The translations under genes were made by a program, and so were the position numbers. From NCBI GenBank assembly GCA_937902315.1, contig CALGUG010000056.1, forward strand, positions 62,001-126,000: a DNA stretch of 64,000 bases. The letters run 5' to 3'. Shown here piece by piece: positions 8,581-17,342 of the stretch. The stretch comes from an uncultured Chloroflexales bacterium. Its GTDB lineage: Bacteria > Chloroflexota > Chloroflexia > Chloroflexales > Chloroflexaceae. Under the pieces are notes generated by a model. It was not told the DNA's origin. It made no database searches and worked only from the letters and a program-made list of their open reading frames with translations. How positions within the stretch are numbered: the first letter of the stretch is position 1; each line of letters opens with the position of its first letter.

Positions 8581-9828
8581 ATGACCGTACAACCAGAGCA
8601 GGTGGTTGTTGTTGATGAAGTAAACGAAGAGGATTGGACCAAGCTTCTTGATGAGTATGACTATGCTCGCCCGCAGCGTGGTGAGCTGCGCGACGGTCTG
8701 ATCATGCAAATCGAAGAAAATGGTGTCTTGGTTTCGATTGGCACCAAGCGCGAGGGCGTTATTCCCTCACAGGATCTGCGCCAAATGGGCGAGGATTTCG
8801 TCAACTCGCTCAAGGTTGGCGAGCCGATCCAAGTCTATGTGCAAGACCCAGAAAATCGAGATGGCGACCTTGTATTGTCTTTAACGATGGTTCAAGTTGC
8901 GAAGGATTGGGAGCTTGCTTCCAAACTTCACGAAGAGGGTGGAATTGTTCAGGGCAAAGTGGTCGGCTTCAACAAGGGCGGTCTGCTTGTTCAGTTCAAT
9001 CGCATCCGTGGTTTTGTTCCCGCCTCGCAGGTTGCTCAGCTGCACGGCCGCACCGCTGCCGAAGAGCGCCAGCAGGCTCTCCAGCGCATGGTGAACCAAG
9101 AGATTCCGTTGAAGGTAATCGAGGTCGACCGCGAGCGCAACCGATTGGTCCTCTCCGAGCGCAGCGCAACCCAAGAGTGGCGCAAGGCTCAGAAGCATCG
9201 CCTGCTCACCGAACTGCAGCCCGGCGACATTCTCACCGGTCGCGTCAACCAGCTCACCAACTTTGGTGCGTTCATTGATCTGGGCGGCGCCGATGGTCTG
9301 GCCCACATCTCTGAGCTGAGCTGGCAGCGCGTCAACCACCCGCGTGAGGTGCTTTCGCCCGGTCAGGAAGTCAAGGTTATGGTCGTCGAGATCGATCGCG
9401 ACCGCGAGCGCATTGGCCTGAGCTTGCGCAAGCTGCAGGACAACCCGTGGGATACTATCGATCAGCGCTACACCCTTGGCCAGCTGGTTAGCGGCCCGGT
9501 CACCAACGTTGCTCCGTTCGGTGCATTCGTTCAGATCGAAGAGGCCGTTGAGGGTCTGATTCACGCTAGCGAGCTAGACGTTGATCCCCAGATCCAGCCT
9601 CGCGATGTGCTGCAGCCCGGCCAGATCGTCACCGCTAAGGTGATCAGCCTGGACCGCCAGCGCCAGCGCATGGGTCTCTCGCTGCGCCGCGTCAACGAGG
9701 GCGAGAAGAGCGAAGAGGCTGCTGAGGCTCCGGCCGCTGAGGCTCCCGCTACCGAGGCTCCGGCTGCTGAAGCGCCCGCCGCTGAAGCTCCGGCTGCTGA
9801 GGCTCCCGCTGCCGAGGCTGCTGAGTAA
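8581..9828 (+). CDS. rpsA: 30S ribosomal protein S1 (four S1 domains)
   Basis: This is a 415-residue protein with four S1 RNA-binding domains at about 34-104, 119-188, 214-283 and 298-368. Domains 3 and 4 show the strong GRVxxLTNFGAFIDLGG and NVAPFGAFVQIE patterns. Four domains is the short form found outside Proteobacteria. The protein binds mRNA on the small subunit and helps initiation. The C-terminal 35 residues are repeats of Glu-Ala-Pro-Ala-Ala, encoded by GC-rich near-identical DNA that could slip during replication. AGGAGG precedes the ATG, a consensus promoter drives it, and a terminator follows. It is a single-gene unit. Confidence 0.92.
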   Translation: MTVQPEQVVVVDEVNEEDWTKLLDEYDYARPQRGELRDGLIMQIEENGVLVSIGTKREGVIPSQDLRQMGEDFVNSLKVGEPIQVYVQDPENRDGDLVLSLTMVQVAKDWELASKLHEEGGIVQGKVVGFNKGGLLVQFNRIRGFVPASQVAQLHGRTAAEERQQALQRMVNQEIPLKVIEVDRERNRLVLSERSATQEWRKAQKHRLLTELQPGDILTGRVNQLTNFGAFIDLGGADGLAHISELSWQRVNHPREVLSPGQEVKVMVVEIDRDRERIGLSLRKLQDNPWDTIDQRYTLGQLVSGPVTNVAPFGAFVQIEEAVEGLIHASELDVDPQIQPRDVLQPGQIVTAKVISLDRQRQRMGLSLRRVNEGEKSEEAAEAPAAEAPATEAPAAEAPAAEAPAAEAPAAEAAE

Positions 9829-9856
9829 TTTCGTTCAGCGTTCTTCCTAAAAACGG

Positions 9857-9892
9857 AAAAAGGGGTTTGGCCTAGTGCCAAGCCCCTTTTCT
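9857..9892 (+). terminator. Terminator of rpsA
   Basis: The stem AAAAGGGGTTTGGC pairs with GCCAAGCCCCTTTT (one G-T pair) across CTAG/T, 30 nt after the stop codon and with a T-run in the 3' arm. Confidence 0.85.
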
Positions 9893-9933
9893 TATGCCCA
9901 AAATCCCCTTCAAACGCTAGCGGCGAAGTCCTT

Positions 9934-9993
9934 CCCATCCATTCATTCCCAACCGCGTCCGCCTACGGCTACCAACATCCCACCCTGCAAACC
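9934..9993 (+). repeat. Family A repeat copy 3
   Basis: The core GCGTCCGCCTACGGCTAC is followed by CAACATCCCACCCTGCAAA. Downstream of it (10000-10260) I see no gene. A TATAAT at 10091-10096 lacks a clear -35 box. Confidence 0.8.
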
Positions 9994-10263
9994 CCACCCC
10001 TATCCTTCCGTGCTAGCGAAAGCGCACAGCATGGAAAGATCACATAACAAATGCTCAAGATCGGCTGTACACAAAAACAGAATGTGAGCTTATAATAAAC
10101 GCCGCGCCGCATCCAAAGGATGGTGTATCTACTCGCTCCGCTTGTTCAAACCCCACACCATACCCGCTCTGAATACAGCTATGCATTACCCAAAAGTCGT
10201 GTTGGCAGCAAAAGGCGATCGTTCGCATACCATCGCGGAATTATCCTTGAGAGCACAGAACGG

Positions 10264-10318
10264 GGTGCATTCACCCCCTCGCCCGCAGTGCGGGAGAGGG
10301 GGCCGGGGGGTGAGGGCA
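10264..10318 (+). repeat. GC-rich palindromic repeat, family C copy 1
   Basis: A CCCTCGCCCGC...GCGGGAGAGGG palindrome is followed by a GGGGTGAGGG tail. A related copy lies at 52148-52196. Similar palindromes are common in many bacterial genomes. Confidence 0.55.
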
Positions 10319-10378
10319 GATAACGCTGACCGTATGTCGATTTGTGGCTAATGTACAGCTGAATACAGCAGGAACCTT

Positions 10379-12211
10379 ATGTTGCCATCAAGCCGCGACA
10401 CGCTCAACGATCTTTGGGACTTTGCAAGAGGTATTTGGATCTTAGCACGATCGGGCCGTTGGTTCTTTGCCCTCTATATCGCGATAGAAGCCATTGGTGG
10501 CCTGACCCCCGCGATCATCTATGGTTCGCTGGCTATCATCATCGCCCAGATCGGCGCACTCGATGCGGGAGCGCAGATCATCGACAGCAGTCTGGTGCTA
10601 GCGGTCGCCGCGATCTGCGCAGTCATTATCATCAACGAAGTCTTTTGGGCTTGGCAAGAGTATCTGCGCAGCGTGATCGAGGCTCGTTTTGCCACCACTG
10701 TCAACACACGTCTGCTGCAAGCGCTGTTTGGGCTAAACGATATGGCTCAACGCGAAGAGCCAAAACTGGCCGATCAGATTCAGATCGCCCAAAGCGCCTC
10801 CAGCCGCCTTCAGCCCTTTATCAACACCCTCAGCAATTTTTGGGTTTGGAGCACAACCGCGATCAGTTGCGCGCTCTTGATCGGCCAAATCTCGCCTTGG
10901 ATCGCGCTTATGATCGTGCTGACCAGCCTGCCAGCCATGCTGGTCAATTGGCGACGAGCAAGCCACCAAAACCAAGCTGAACGCAGCGAATCAAATAGAT
11001 TACGTCAAGCTGCTTACAGTTACGACTTAGCCTTCTCGCGCTCGGTCGGGGTCGAAATGCGCATCTTCGGCTTTGGGGCCTGGCTGATCCAGCGCCAACA
11101 GCGGCTCTGGCAAGGCGCTATGCAGAGCGTCTTTCGTGAGATCAACAAAAGCATGCTCTACGGTTTTGGCCTGCTGGCACTCCAAATCGGCCTAGCGGTC
11201 TCGTCGCTGGGCTGGCTGCTCTACCTCTACCAGCAGGGCGGCTTGGCGACCGGAGAGATCACCGCCGCGATTTTGGCGATTGTCACGCTGATCGAGACTA
11301 TGCTGGCTTTGCAACAGGTGCCGAGCCAGATCCGCTCGTCGAGTCTGTTTCTCTCGGCGCTCTTTCAGATCGAAGAGTGCTCAAAACAAGCCCGTCAGCA
11401 GAGCATCCAAAGCAGCGTCCAGACGGACTTCCAGCTCAAGAGCGGCATTCGCTTCGAAAATGTCACTTTCAGCTATCCCAATCGCAGCGGGCCGATCTTG
11501 CGCGGCCTCAACCTAGAGATTCCGGCCGGTCAATCTTTGGCGCTGGTGGGCGAAAACGGTATGGGCAAAACCACCCTGCTCAAACTGCTCTGCCGCTTCT
11601 ACGAGCCAGATAGCGGGCGCATTCTGATCGACGGTCAAGATATTCGCAGCTACGATAGCGAGCTATTGCGCTCGAAGATCACAACCGTCTTTCAAGACTT
11701 TATCCGCTACCCTGCCAGCTTGCAGGAAAATATCAGCCTTCGGCCAGTCCTCGCTCCAGCCGAGCAAGCTCAGCTCAGCGCTGCTATGGCCTTCGCAGGC
11801 GTCGATAGCTTCCTTGATCGGCTGCCCAAAGGCCAAGAGACGCTGCTGGTGCCCGACCTAGGCGGGGTCGATCTATCGGGCGGGCAGTGGCAGCGCATCG
11901 CGATCGCCCGCGCCATCAACAAGCGTCTGCGCAACGAGGCCCCGATCGTGATCTTCGACGAGCCGACTTCGGCGCTCGATGTGCGCTCAGAGATGGAGAT
12001 CAACCAAAAGCTGCTCCAGCTCACCAAAGGGGCGACCACCCTGATCGTTTCGCACCGCTTCGCCACCATTCGCGGGGCCGACAAGATCGCGGTGCTCAAA
12101 GATGGCAGGATCGTCGAGCAGGGCAGCCACGCGAGTCTACTGGCCCAAAACGGGATCTATGCCGAATGGTACGCGGCCCAGCAGAAGGAGGATCTCGGTG
12201 CAGCGCTTTAA
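10379..12211 (+). CDS. ABC exporter, fused permease-ATPase, subunit 1
   Basis: This 610-residue half-transporter has an N-terminal membrane domain with about six helices (roughly 25-335) and a C-terminal ATPase. Walker A GENGMGKTT lies at 391-399, the canonical signature LSGGQ at 498-502, Walker B IVIFDEP near 525, and the switch VSHR after it. Together these predict an active nucleotide site. It resembles B-type exporters for peptides, lipids or drugs. The next gene starts inside its last codons, so the two products are very likely made in equal amounts and form a heterodimer. No peptidase C39 domain or precursor peptide gene is seen nearby. Confidence 0.9.
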   Translation: MLPSSRDTLNDLWDFARGIWILARSGRWFFALYIAIEAIGGLTPAIIYGSLAIIIAQIGALDAGAQIIDSSLVLAVAAICAVIIINEVFWAWQEYLRSVIEARFATTVNTRLLQALFGLNDMAQREEPKLADQIQIAQSASSRLQPFINTLSNFWVWSTTAISCALLIGQISPWIALMIVLTSLPAMLVNWRRASHQNQAERSESNRLRQAAYSYDLAFSRSVGVEMRIFGFGAWLIQRQQRLWQGAMQSVFREINKSMLYGFGLLALQIGLAVSSLGWLLYLYQQGGLATGEITAAILAIVTLIETMLALQQVPSQIRSSSLFLSALFQIEECSKQARQQSIQSSVQTDFQLKSGIRFENVTFSYPNRSGPILRGLNLEIPAGQSLALVGENGMGKTTLLKLLCRFYEPDSGRILIDGQDIRSYDSELLRSKITTVFQDFIRYPASLQENISLRPVLAPAEQAQLSAAMAFAGVDSFLDRLPKGQETLLVPDLGGVDLSGGQWQRIAIARAINKRLRNEAPIVIFDEPTSALDVRSEMEINQKLLQLTKGATTLIVSHRFATIRGADKIAVLKDGRIVEQGSHASLLAQNGIYAEWYAAQQKEDLGAAL

Positions 12212-13994
12212 ACAAACGCTTCTGGCTTGGCGGCTGATCGGCACGATCGCCTACCGCGCATGGCCGCTCGGAGCCTTTTTAGTGCCGTTTGCGGTGCTGA
12301 TGCAACAGGTCTTGGGCAGCGTTGTGGTCGCCTTCGCCAGCTCGCAAGTCGTGGTCGCACTCCAAAACAGCGATCTTTGGCAACTAACGCTCTGGCTGGG
12401 CCTGATCGCGCTCGCGATGGTGGTATCGGGGGCCAGCATCGTAATCGTCGAAAAGCTCCAAGACATCATGGAGCAGCGCTGTGTGCAAGCGGTCAACCAG
12501 CTTTTGATGCAGGCCCTGATCGAGCAGCCCAGCATCGAGCATCTTGAGGTCAAAAGCTACACCGACAAGCTGAAGTTTATTCGCAACGAGGCCTATCTGC
12601 CCTCCAACCTCTTTCTGAATCTGGCCGCTCTGATCGGCGTCTTCGCCACCTTGGCGATCTCGTTTGTGCTCTTGGCCAATGTGCATTGGGTTTTGGCCTG
12701 CTGCATTCTGCTGGCCAGCCCGATCGGGCTTGTGCGCGCCAAAGCCCTGAGCAAAGAGTACGCCCTGATCTGGAACGCCATTCCCGATGAGCGCTTGGCC
12801 GAAAGCTACCTTCAGCTGGCCGTCCAGCCCAACAACGCCAAAGAGATTCTGATGTTCCAGAACCACAATGCTATTCTTGAACGTTATCAAGCATTACGTC
12901 ATATGGTCATGCGTTCGCGCAGCAAGGGCAAGCTGCAACATCTGCTGCCCTCTTTCCTGTTGGGCCTGACCCAAGGACTGATTCTCTGTTTGGGACTGGT
13001 TTTTCTGATCTATGCCGTGCTACAACACGAGGTGTCAATCGCCCAAGCGGTGCTCGGCATCACCCTGCTGCGCGGCACGCTCAATAGCTCGGTCATCTTT
13101 CTCGATAAGATCGGGCGCTTGATCGAACAAGGTGTGCTGGCCGATAACTTTTTACAGATGCTTAGTTACCGCTCGCCGCTGCGCAATCAGGCCCGCGACG
13201 CGCTGCCGACCCGCCTGCGCGAGGGCATCCACTTCCAAAACGTCAGCTTTGCCTACCCGGGCAGCGAGCGTATGGCCTTAGAAAAGCTCAATTTCACCCT
13301 TCCGGCTGGCAGAGTGATCGCGCTGGTGGGCGAAAACGGCTCAGGCAAAACCAGCCTCTTGAAGCTGATCGCTCGGCTCTACGATCCGAACCAAGGCGAG
13401 ATTCGTATCGATTCGGCCAAGCTGACTGAGGTCGATCTTGAGGCTTGGAGAGCGAATATCTCGCTTGTGCAGCAAGATTTCGCACAGTACCATTTCAGAC
13501 TGCGCGAATCGGTGGGCCTCGGCGACCTCAAGGCGCTCGCTGATGATCAGCGTATACACCAAGCGCTGAGCGATGTCGGCGCGGAAAGCTTGATCGAGAA
13601 GCTGCCCCACGGTCTAGACAGCCAGTTAGGCCGCGAGTTCCAGGGCGGCAGCGAGCTTTCCTTGGGACAGTGGCAACGAGTGGCCCTCGCACGGGCGCGT
13701 ATGAAAAACGAGCCTCTGATCCTGATTCTCGATGAGCCGATGGCCAGCCTCGACCCCTTTGCGGAACGGGCCATCCTCAATCAATTTAGGCGGTTAAGCA
13801 AAAAGACCATCGAAAAGGGCGGTATCGTGCTGCTGGTCTCGCACCGTTTGGAATTGATGGATATCGTCGATCTGGTGGTGGTCTTAGAGGACGGCCGCTT
13901 GAAGGAGATCGGCAGCCACGCGGCCTTAGCCCAAAGCGATGGTCTATATGCCGAATTGATGCAGATTCGCGCCCAAAATAAGGCCGCTTTGTAA
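12198..13994 (+). CDS. ABC exporter, fused permease-ATPase, subunit 2 (degenerate signature)
   Basis: The start is the GTG at 12198, preceded by AAGGAGG at six bases. It overlaps the upstream gene by 14 nt, and the longer open frame from 12102 is out-of-frame coding sequence of that gene. The protein has 598 residues: a membrane domain, then an ATPase with Walker A GENGSGKTS (378-386), Walker B ILILDEP (about 510) and VSHR. The signature reads LSLGQ (about 490) instead of LSGGQ. Heterodimeric exporters often have one impaired composite site; here the altered signature predicts that the site formed with subunit 1's Walker A is the weaker one. Confidence 0.9.
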   Translation: MQRFKQTLLAWRLIGTIAYRAWPLGAFLVPFAVLMQQVLGSVVVAFASSQVVVALQNSDLWQLTLWLGLIALAMVVSGASIVIVEKLQDIMEQRCVQAVNQLLMQALIEQPSIEHLEVKSYTDKLKFIRNEAYLPSNLFLNLAALIGVFATLAISFVLLANVHWVLACCILLASPIGLVRAKALSKEYALIWNAIPDERLAESYLQLAVQPNNAKEILMFQNHNAILERYQALRHMVMRSRSKGKLQHLLPSFLLGLTQGLILCLGLVFLIYAVLQHEVSIAQAVLGITLLRGTLNSSVIFLDKIGRLIEQGVLADNFLQMLSYRSPLRNQARDALPTRLREGIHFQNVSFAYPGSERMALEKLNFTLPAGRVIALVGENGSGKTSLLKLIARLYDPNQGEIRIDSAKLTEVDLEAWRANISLVQQDFAQYHFRLRESVGLGDLKALADDQRIHQALSDVGAESLIEKLPHGLDSQLGREFQGGSELSLGQWQRVALARARMKNEPLILILDEPMASLDPFAERAILNQFRRLSKKTIEKGGIVLLVSHRLELMDIVDLVVVLEDGRLKEIGSHAALAQSDGLYAELMQIRAQNKAAL

Positions 13995-14100
13995 AGGTTA
14001 GTCTACTTTACTGCGCACAGCTTGGCTTCGACAGGCTCAGCCGACCTGTGCGCTCTCTTCGACGAGCTTCGATGTTCGGCATTGAAAGGCCACGTTTGAA

Positions 14101-14220
14101 CCTGCTGGGTGCTTGCACCCGGCAGGTCGCAGTGAATGCAAAGCGAGACAGGCCCGTTGTGATGGTTAGGCTGTTGATAGCCGTAGGCGGACGCGCTAGA
14201 AGCCGAATGGGAGCTAGAAG
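14101..14220 (-). repeat. Family A repeat copy 4 with CCTGCT hairpin
   Basis: The reverse core lies at 14161-14220. It is preceded by the hairpin CCTGCTGGGTGC/GCACCCGGCAGG at 14101-14126, the counterpart of 5543-5568. It fills the gap between convergent transcription units at 13994 and 14284. Confidence 0.8.
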
Positions 14221-14283
14221 CCCTACCGCCAAAGAGCTTTTCTAGGCTTTCAAAGCCAATAATTTCTACTAGCCTTTTTGAAG

Positions 14284-15246
14284 TTAGGCGCCGTTACGGG
14301 CCCGTTCGTTTTGCACCAGAGTCACAAAGACATCTTCCAAGCTCACAGCGACCGGGCTGAGCGAGACATCGCGCAGACCAGCCGCTTGCGCACTGGCTAG
14401 CAAGGCGGCGCTGCGCGCTTGGGCATGGTCGACCAGAATCCGCAGACGCGCACCGAACAGGCTCACATCGCGCACGCCCTCCAGCTGCAGCAGCCTTTCG
14501 CTCAAGTCGTCTTGCCAATCATTGGCAGCGTCGTTGGCTTCCAGCTCAAGCAGCTCGCCTTGGATCACGCTCTGCTTGAGGCGATCAGGTGTATCGAGCG
14601 CGACCAGCCGCCCGGCATACATCAGCCCGGCCCGATGGCAGTGCTCGGCTTCGTCCATAAAGTGGGTCGTAACAAACACGGTTACGCCCGTCTCGGCCAA
14701 GTCGTAGATCACATCCCAGAAGGCGCGGCGCACCGCCGGATCGACCCCGCCGGTCGGCTCATCGAGGAAGATGATCGGCGGTTTGTGCACGATCGCACAG
14801 ATCAGCGCCAAGCGCTGCTTCCAGCCGCCCGAGAGGTTCGAGGTGCGCTCGTGTTCGCGGCCACGCAAGCCCGCCAGCTCCAGCAGCTCGCCCTCGCGCA
14901 GACGGGCTTGCTTGCCCACCACGCCATAGACCGAGCTGTAAAAGCTCAGATTCTCCTGCACCGTCAGGTCGTCGTAGAGGCTGAAGCGCTGCGACATATA
15001 GCCGATCTGGCGCTTGATCTGCTCGCTCTGAGTGGCGATATCGTAGCCCAGCACCTTGCCGAGGCCGGAGGTTTGGGGCAGAAGGCCGCACAGCATACGA
15101 ATGGTTGTGGTCTTGCCGCTGCCGTTCGGGCCCAAGAAGCCGAAGACCTCCCCCGGCTCGACCTCGAAAGTGATGTGGTCGACCGCCACAAAGTCGCCGA
15201 AGGTTCTGGTCAGATCGCGCGCCTCTACCGCAAATGGCTCCTGCAT
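14284..15246 (-). CDS. ABC transporter ATPase (YbhF C-terminal-half-like)
   Basis: The frame is open further upstream, but the start is placed at the ATG at 15246. It overlaps the stop of the preceding gene as TGATG and follows AAGGAGG. The protein has 320 residues: Walker A GPNGSGKTT (39-47), signature LSGGW (slightly altered, near 140), Walker B IIFLDEP and the ABC-2-type tail after 220. With the next ATPase it corresponds to the two halves of E. coli YbhF split into separate genes. It should drive the ABC-2 permease encoded upstream in the same operon. Confidence 0.88.
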   Translation of the reverse strand: MQEPFAVEARDLTRTFGDFVAVDHITFEVEPGEVFGFLGPNGSGKTTTIRMLCGLLPQTSGLGKVLGYDIATQSEQIKRQIGYMSQRFSLYDDLTVQENLSFYSSVYGVVGKQARLREGELLELAGLRGREHERTSNLSGGWKQRLALICAIVHKPPIIFLDEPTGGVDPAVRRAFWDVIYDLAETGVTVFVTTHFMDEAEHCHRAGLMYAGRLVALDTPDRLKQSVIQGELLELEANDAANDWQDDLSERLLQLEGVRDVSLFGARLRILVDHAQARSAALLASAQAAGLRDVSLSPVAVSLEDVFVTLVQNERARNGA

Positions 15247-16190
15247 CAGGCCACCTCCTTGGGCGAACGGCGTGAGAGCGCCATAAAGACATCTTCCATA
15301 CTGGGGCTGACCCGACGGATCTGGCGGATCTCGAAGCCGGCGGCGGCCAGAATGCTGCGCAGATAGTCGCTCGCATCGCGGCCATCGAGCTGATCCAAGG
15401 CCACATGCAGCAGCTCGCCGAACATCTGGGCTTCGTGAACAAAGGGCTGGCCGCGCAGAAACTGCAAGGCTTTGCGCTGCGGCTCCACCCACAGCTCGAT
15501 CATACTGCCCGGCAGCAAGGCTTGCAGCTCTTTGGGCCTGCCCTCCGCCAGAATTCGCCCTTCGGCTACAAAAGCGACGCGATGGCAGCGCTCGGCCTCG
15601 TCCATGGCGGGCGTGCTGAGCAAGACGGTCATGCCCTCGCGCACCGAGGCGCGCACGATCTCCCAAAATTCGCGCCGCGAGACCGGATCAACGCCCGTGG
15701 TCGGCTCGTCGAGCAAGACCAGCTGCGGTCGATGCAAGAGGGCGCAGGCCAGCGCCAGCTTCTGCTTCATACCGCCCGAAAGGCGGCCAGCCTGACGGCC
15801 GATAAAGGGCAGCAGATGGCTGCGCTCGAGCAGCTCTTCGATGCGCTGCTTCTGCTGTTTGCGCGGCACCTGAAACAGATCGGCAAAAAAGTGCAGATTC
15901 TCGCCCACCGTCAGGTCGGGGTAGAGGCTGAAGCGCTGCGGCATATAGCCCAAGACGCGACGCACCTCTTCCAACTGGCGCACCACATCGAAGCCCGCCA
16001 CCTCAGCGCGGCCGCTATCGGGCAGGATAGCCCCGCACAGAATGCGCATAGTACTGGTTTTGCCCGCGCCATCGGGGCCGACCAAGCCATAGATCTGGCC
16101 GCGCTCAACACGTAAACTGAGCTTATCGATGGCTTTGGTCGCGCCGAAGCTGCGCTCTAAGCCTTCGATCAGGATCATTGGCTCGCTCAT
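15246..16190 (-). CDS. ABC transporter ATPase (YbhF N-terminal-half-like)
   Basis: This 314-residue protein shows Walker A GPDGAGKTS (38-46), signature LSGGMKQK, Walker B LVLLDEP and a D-loop GVDP. The start ATG overlaps the stop of the beta-propeller gene as ATGA, a sign of translational coupling. Its C-terminal extension ends with a SMEDVFMAL segment common in DrrA/YbhF-type ATPases. It is likely to work as a heterodimer with the following ATPase on the single ABC-2 permease of the operon. The exported substrate is unknown. Confidence 0.88.
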   Translation of the reverse strand: MSEPMILIEGLERSFGATKAIDKLSLRVERGQIYGLVGPDGAGKTSTMRILCGAILPDSGRAEVAGFDVVRQLEEVRRVLGYMPQRFSLYPDLTVGENLHFFADLFQVPRKQQKQRIEELLERSHLLPFIGRQAGRLSGGMKQKLALACALLHRPQLVLLDEPTTGVDPVSRREFWEIVRASVREGMTVLLSTPAMDEAERCHRVAFVAEGRILAEGRPKELQALLPGSMIELWVEPQRKALQFLRGQPFVHEAQMFGELLHVALDQLDGRDASDYLRSILAAAGFEIRQIRRVSPSMEDVFMALSRRSPKEVA

Positions 16191-17338
16191 GGCATGCTCA
16201 CAATCGAAAGCGAGGACGCGCCCCGGTTGGCGACATACAGGCTGCCATCGCTCGGGTTGAGGGCCAGAGCCTGGGGCGCGCGCCCGACCGCCAGATACTC
16301 GTAACGCAGATCATCAAGCGAAATGATGCCCAAGGTGTTGCGACCCGCCTCTGCCACGTAGAGTCGGGCGCGCGCCTCGTCGAGCGCCAAGGCACTTGGG
16401 GCATAGCCCACCAAAAGATCGCTTGTAGAACCATCGGCCAGCTGAATTACATTCAGCGTATTGTCGCCCCAGTTGGCGACATAGGCCATGCCGTTCAGGG
16501 CGATCAGCGAGCGGGGATTGACACCGACCCGATAGCGAATCAGGTGCTCGCCCTGTGGATCAACGCCCACCAGCTCGGAATTCATCTCGTTCAAGACCCA
16601 CGCGACCCCGCTGGCACTATCGATCATCACGCTGTTGGGCATGGTCTGCACCCGAATGATCTCCCACTCGCTGCGCACCTCGGGGCCACCCTCGCCATCG
16701 CCCGGACGCACATCGACGCCTTTGAAGCGCTTTGTCTCAAAGCCGACAAAGACTTGACCGAGAATAGTCCCTGCGCTATCGAGCCAAGTCAGGGTCGAGT
16801 CGTCGAAGCTGAGGGCCGCCACACGCCCGCGGGCGCTATCGACCGCGAGCGCCTTGGGGTTCCAACCGATCTCGACTCGCGCGATCTCTTGCAGCGCGGC
16901 TACATCGATGATCGCCAACAGGTTGGGCTGCAAGCCGACATAGAGCAGGTGGCGAGCCGGATCGAGGGCCGCCGCGCTCGGCTGGGCGCCCAGATCGAGC
17001 GTCGCCTCCAAGCGAGCAGGAGCGCCATCGGCGGGCCAAGCGATCACGCTCAGGCGCTGTTCGACTTGGCTCAGCACAAAGCCGCGCCCCAGCGCTTCAT
17101 CGAAGAGCGGCGCCAGCGGCAGAGCGCCCACATTGAAACTGGTCGCCGAGCCATCGCTCTGCAACGCCGTGGCAGTGTAGCCTTCGCCATGGCTGATCAA
17201 GCTGCGCCCATCGCTCGTGACAAACAAGGCAGTCGGGCGTTCCACCAAGTTGATGGTGCGGATGCTGGGCGCAGCCGCCGCCAGTTGGGGCGTCAGCAGG
17301 CAGAGCAGCGCCAACAGAAGTAGCGTTCGTATTCTCAT
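16187..17338 (-). CDS. Secreted YVTN-type beta-propeller protein
   Basis: The start is the ATG at 17338, four bases after the adaptor stop and behind GGAGGAG. The upstream TTG at 17356 has no such site. The 383-residue product has a signal peptide (MRIRTLLLLALLCLLTPQLA region). It then carries repeated blades such as LYVGLQPNLLAIIDV, AYVANWGDNTLNVIQL, LYVAEAGRNTLGIISL and LYVANRGASSLSIVSM, typical of YncE/YVTN seven-bladed propellers. It sits between the HlyD adaptor and the ATPases, with ATGA overlap to the latter. That is unusual for a YbhGFSR-like operon and suggests an extracytoplasmic partner or substrate-binding role. Confidence 0.85.
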   Translation of the reverse strand: MRIRTLLLLALLCLLTPQLAAAAPSIRTINLVERPTALFVTSDGRSLISHGEGYTATALQSDGSATSFNVGALPLAPLFDEALGRGFVLSQVEQRLSVIAWPADGAPARLEATLDLGAQPSAAALDPARHLLYVGLQPNLLAIIDVAALQEIARVEIGWNPKALAVDSARGRVAALSFDDSTLTWLDSAGTILGQVFVGFETKRFKGVDVRPGDGEGGPEVRSEWEIIRVQTMPNSVMIDSASGVAWVLNEMNSELVGVDPQGEHLIRYRVGVNPRSLIALNGMAYVANWGDNTLNVIQLADGSTSDLLVGYAPSALALDEARARLYVAEAGRNTLGIISLDDLRYEYLAVGRAPQALALNPSDGSLYVANRGASSLSIVSMP

Positions 17339-17342
17339 GGCC

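Noticed and set aside
12102..12197. Longer start for the second ABC exporter
   Set aside because: The extension overlaps coding sequence of subunit 1 in another frame and has no ribosome site; the GTG at 12198 has AAGGAGG.
12384..12890. Long antisense open frames inside the ABC exporter and similar ones in other genes (for example 6894-7781, 14419-15366, 16178-17323, 48819-49832)
   Set aside because: They mirror strongly coding frames on the other strand, show low-complexity GC-driven composition and have no recognisable domains or ribosome sites.
15247..15666. N-terminal extension of the downstream YbhF-like ATPase
   Set aside because: It is an out-of-frame reading of the preceding ATPase gene; the ATG at 15246 has a ribosome site and TGATG overlap.
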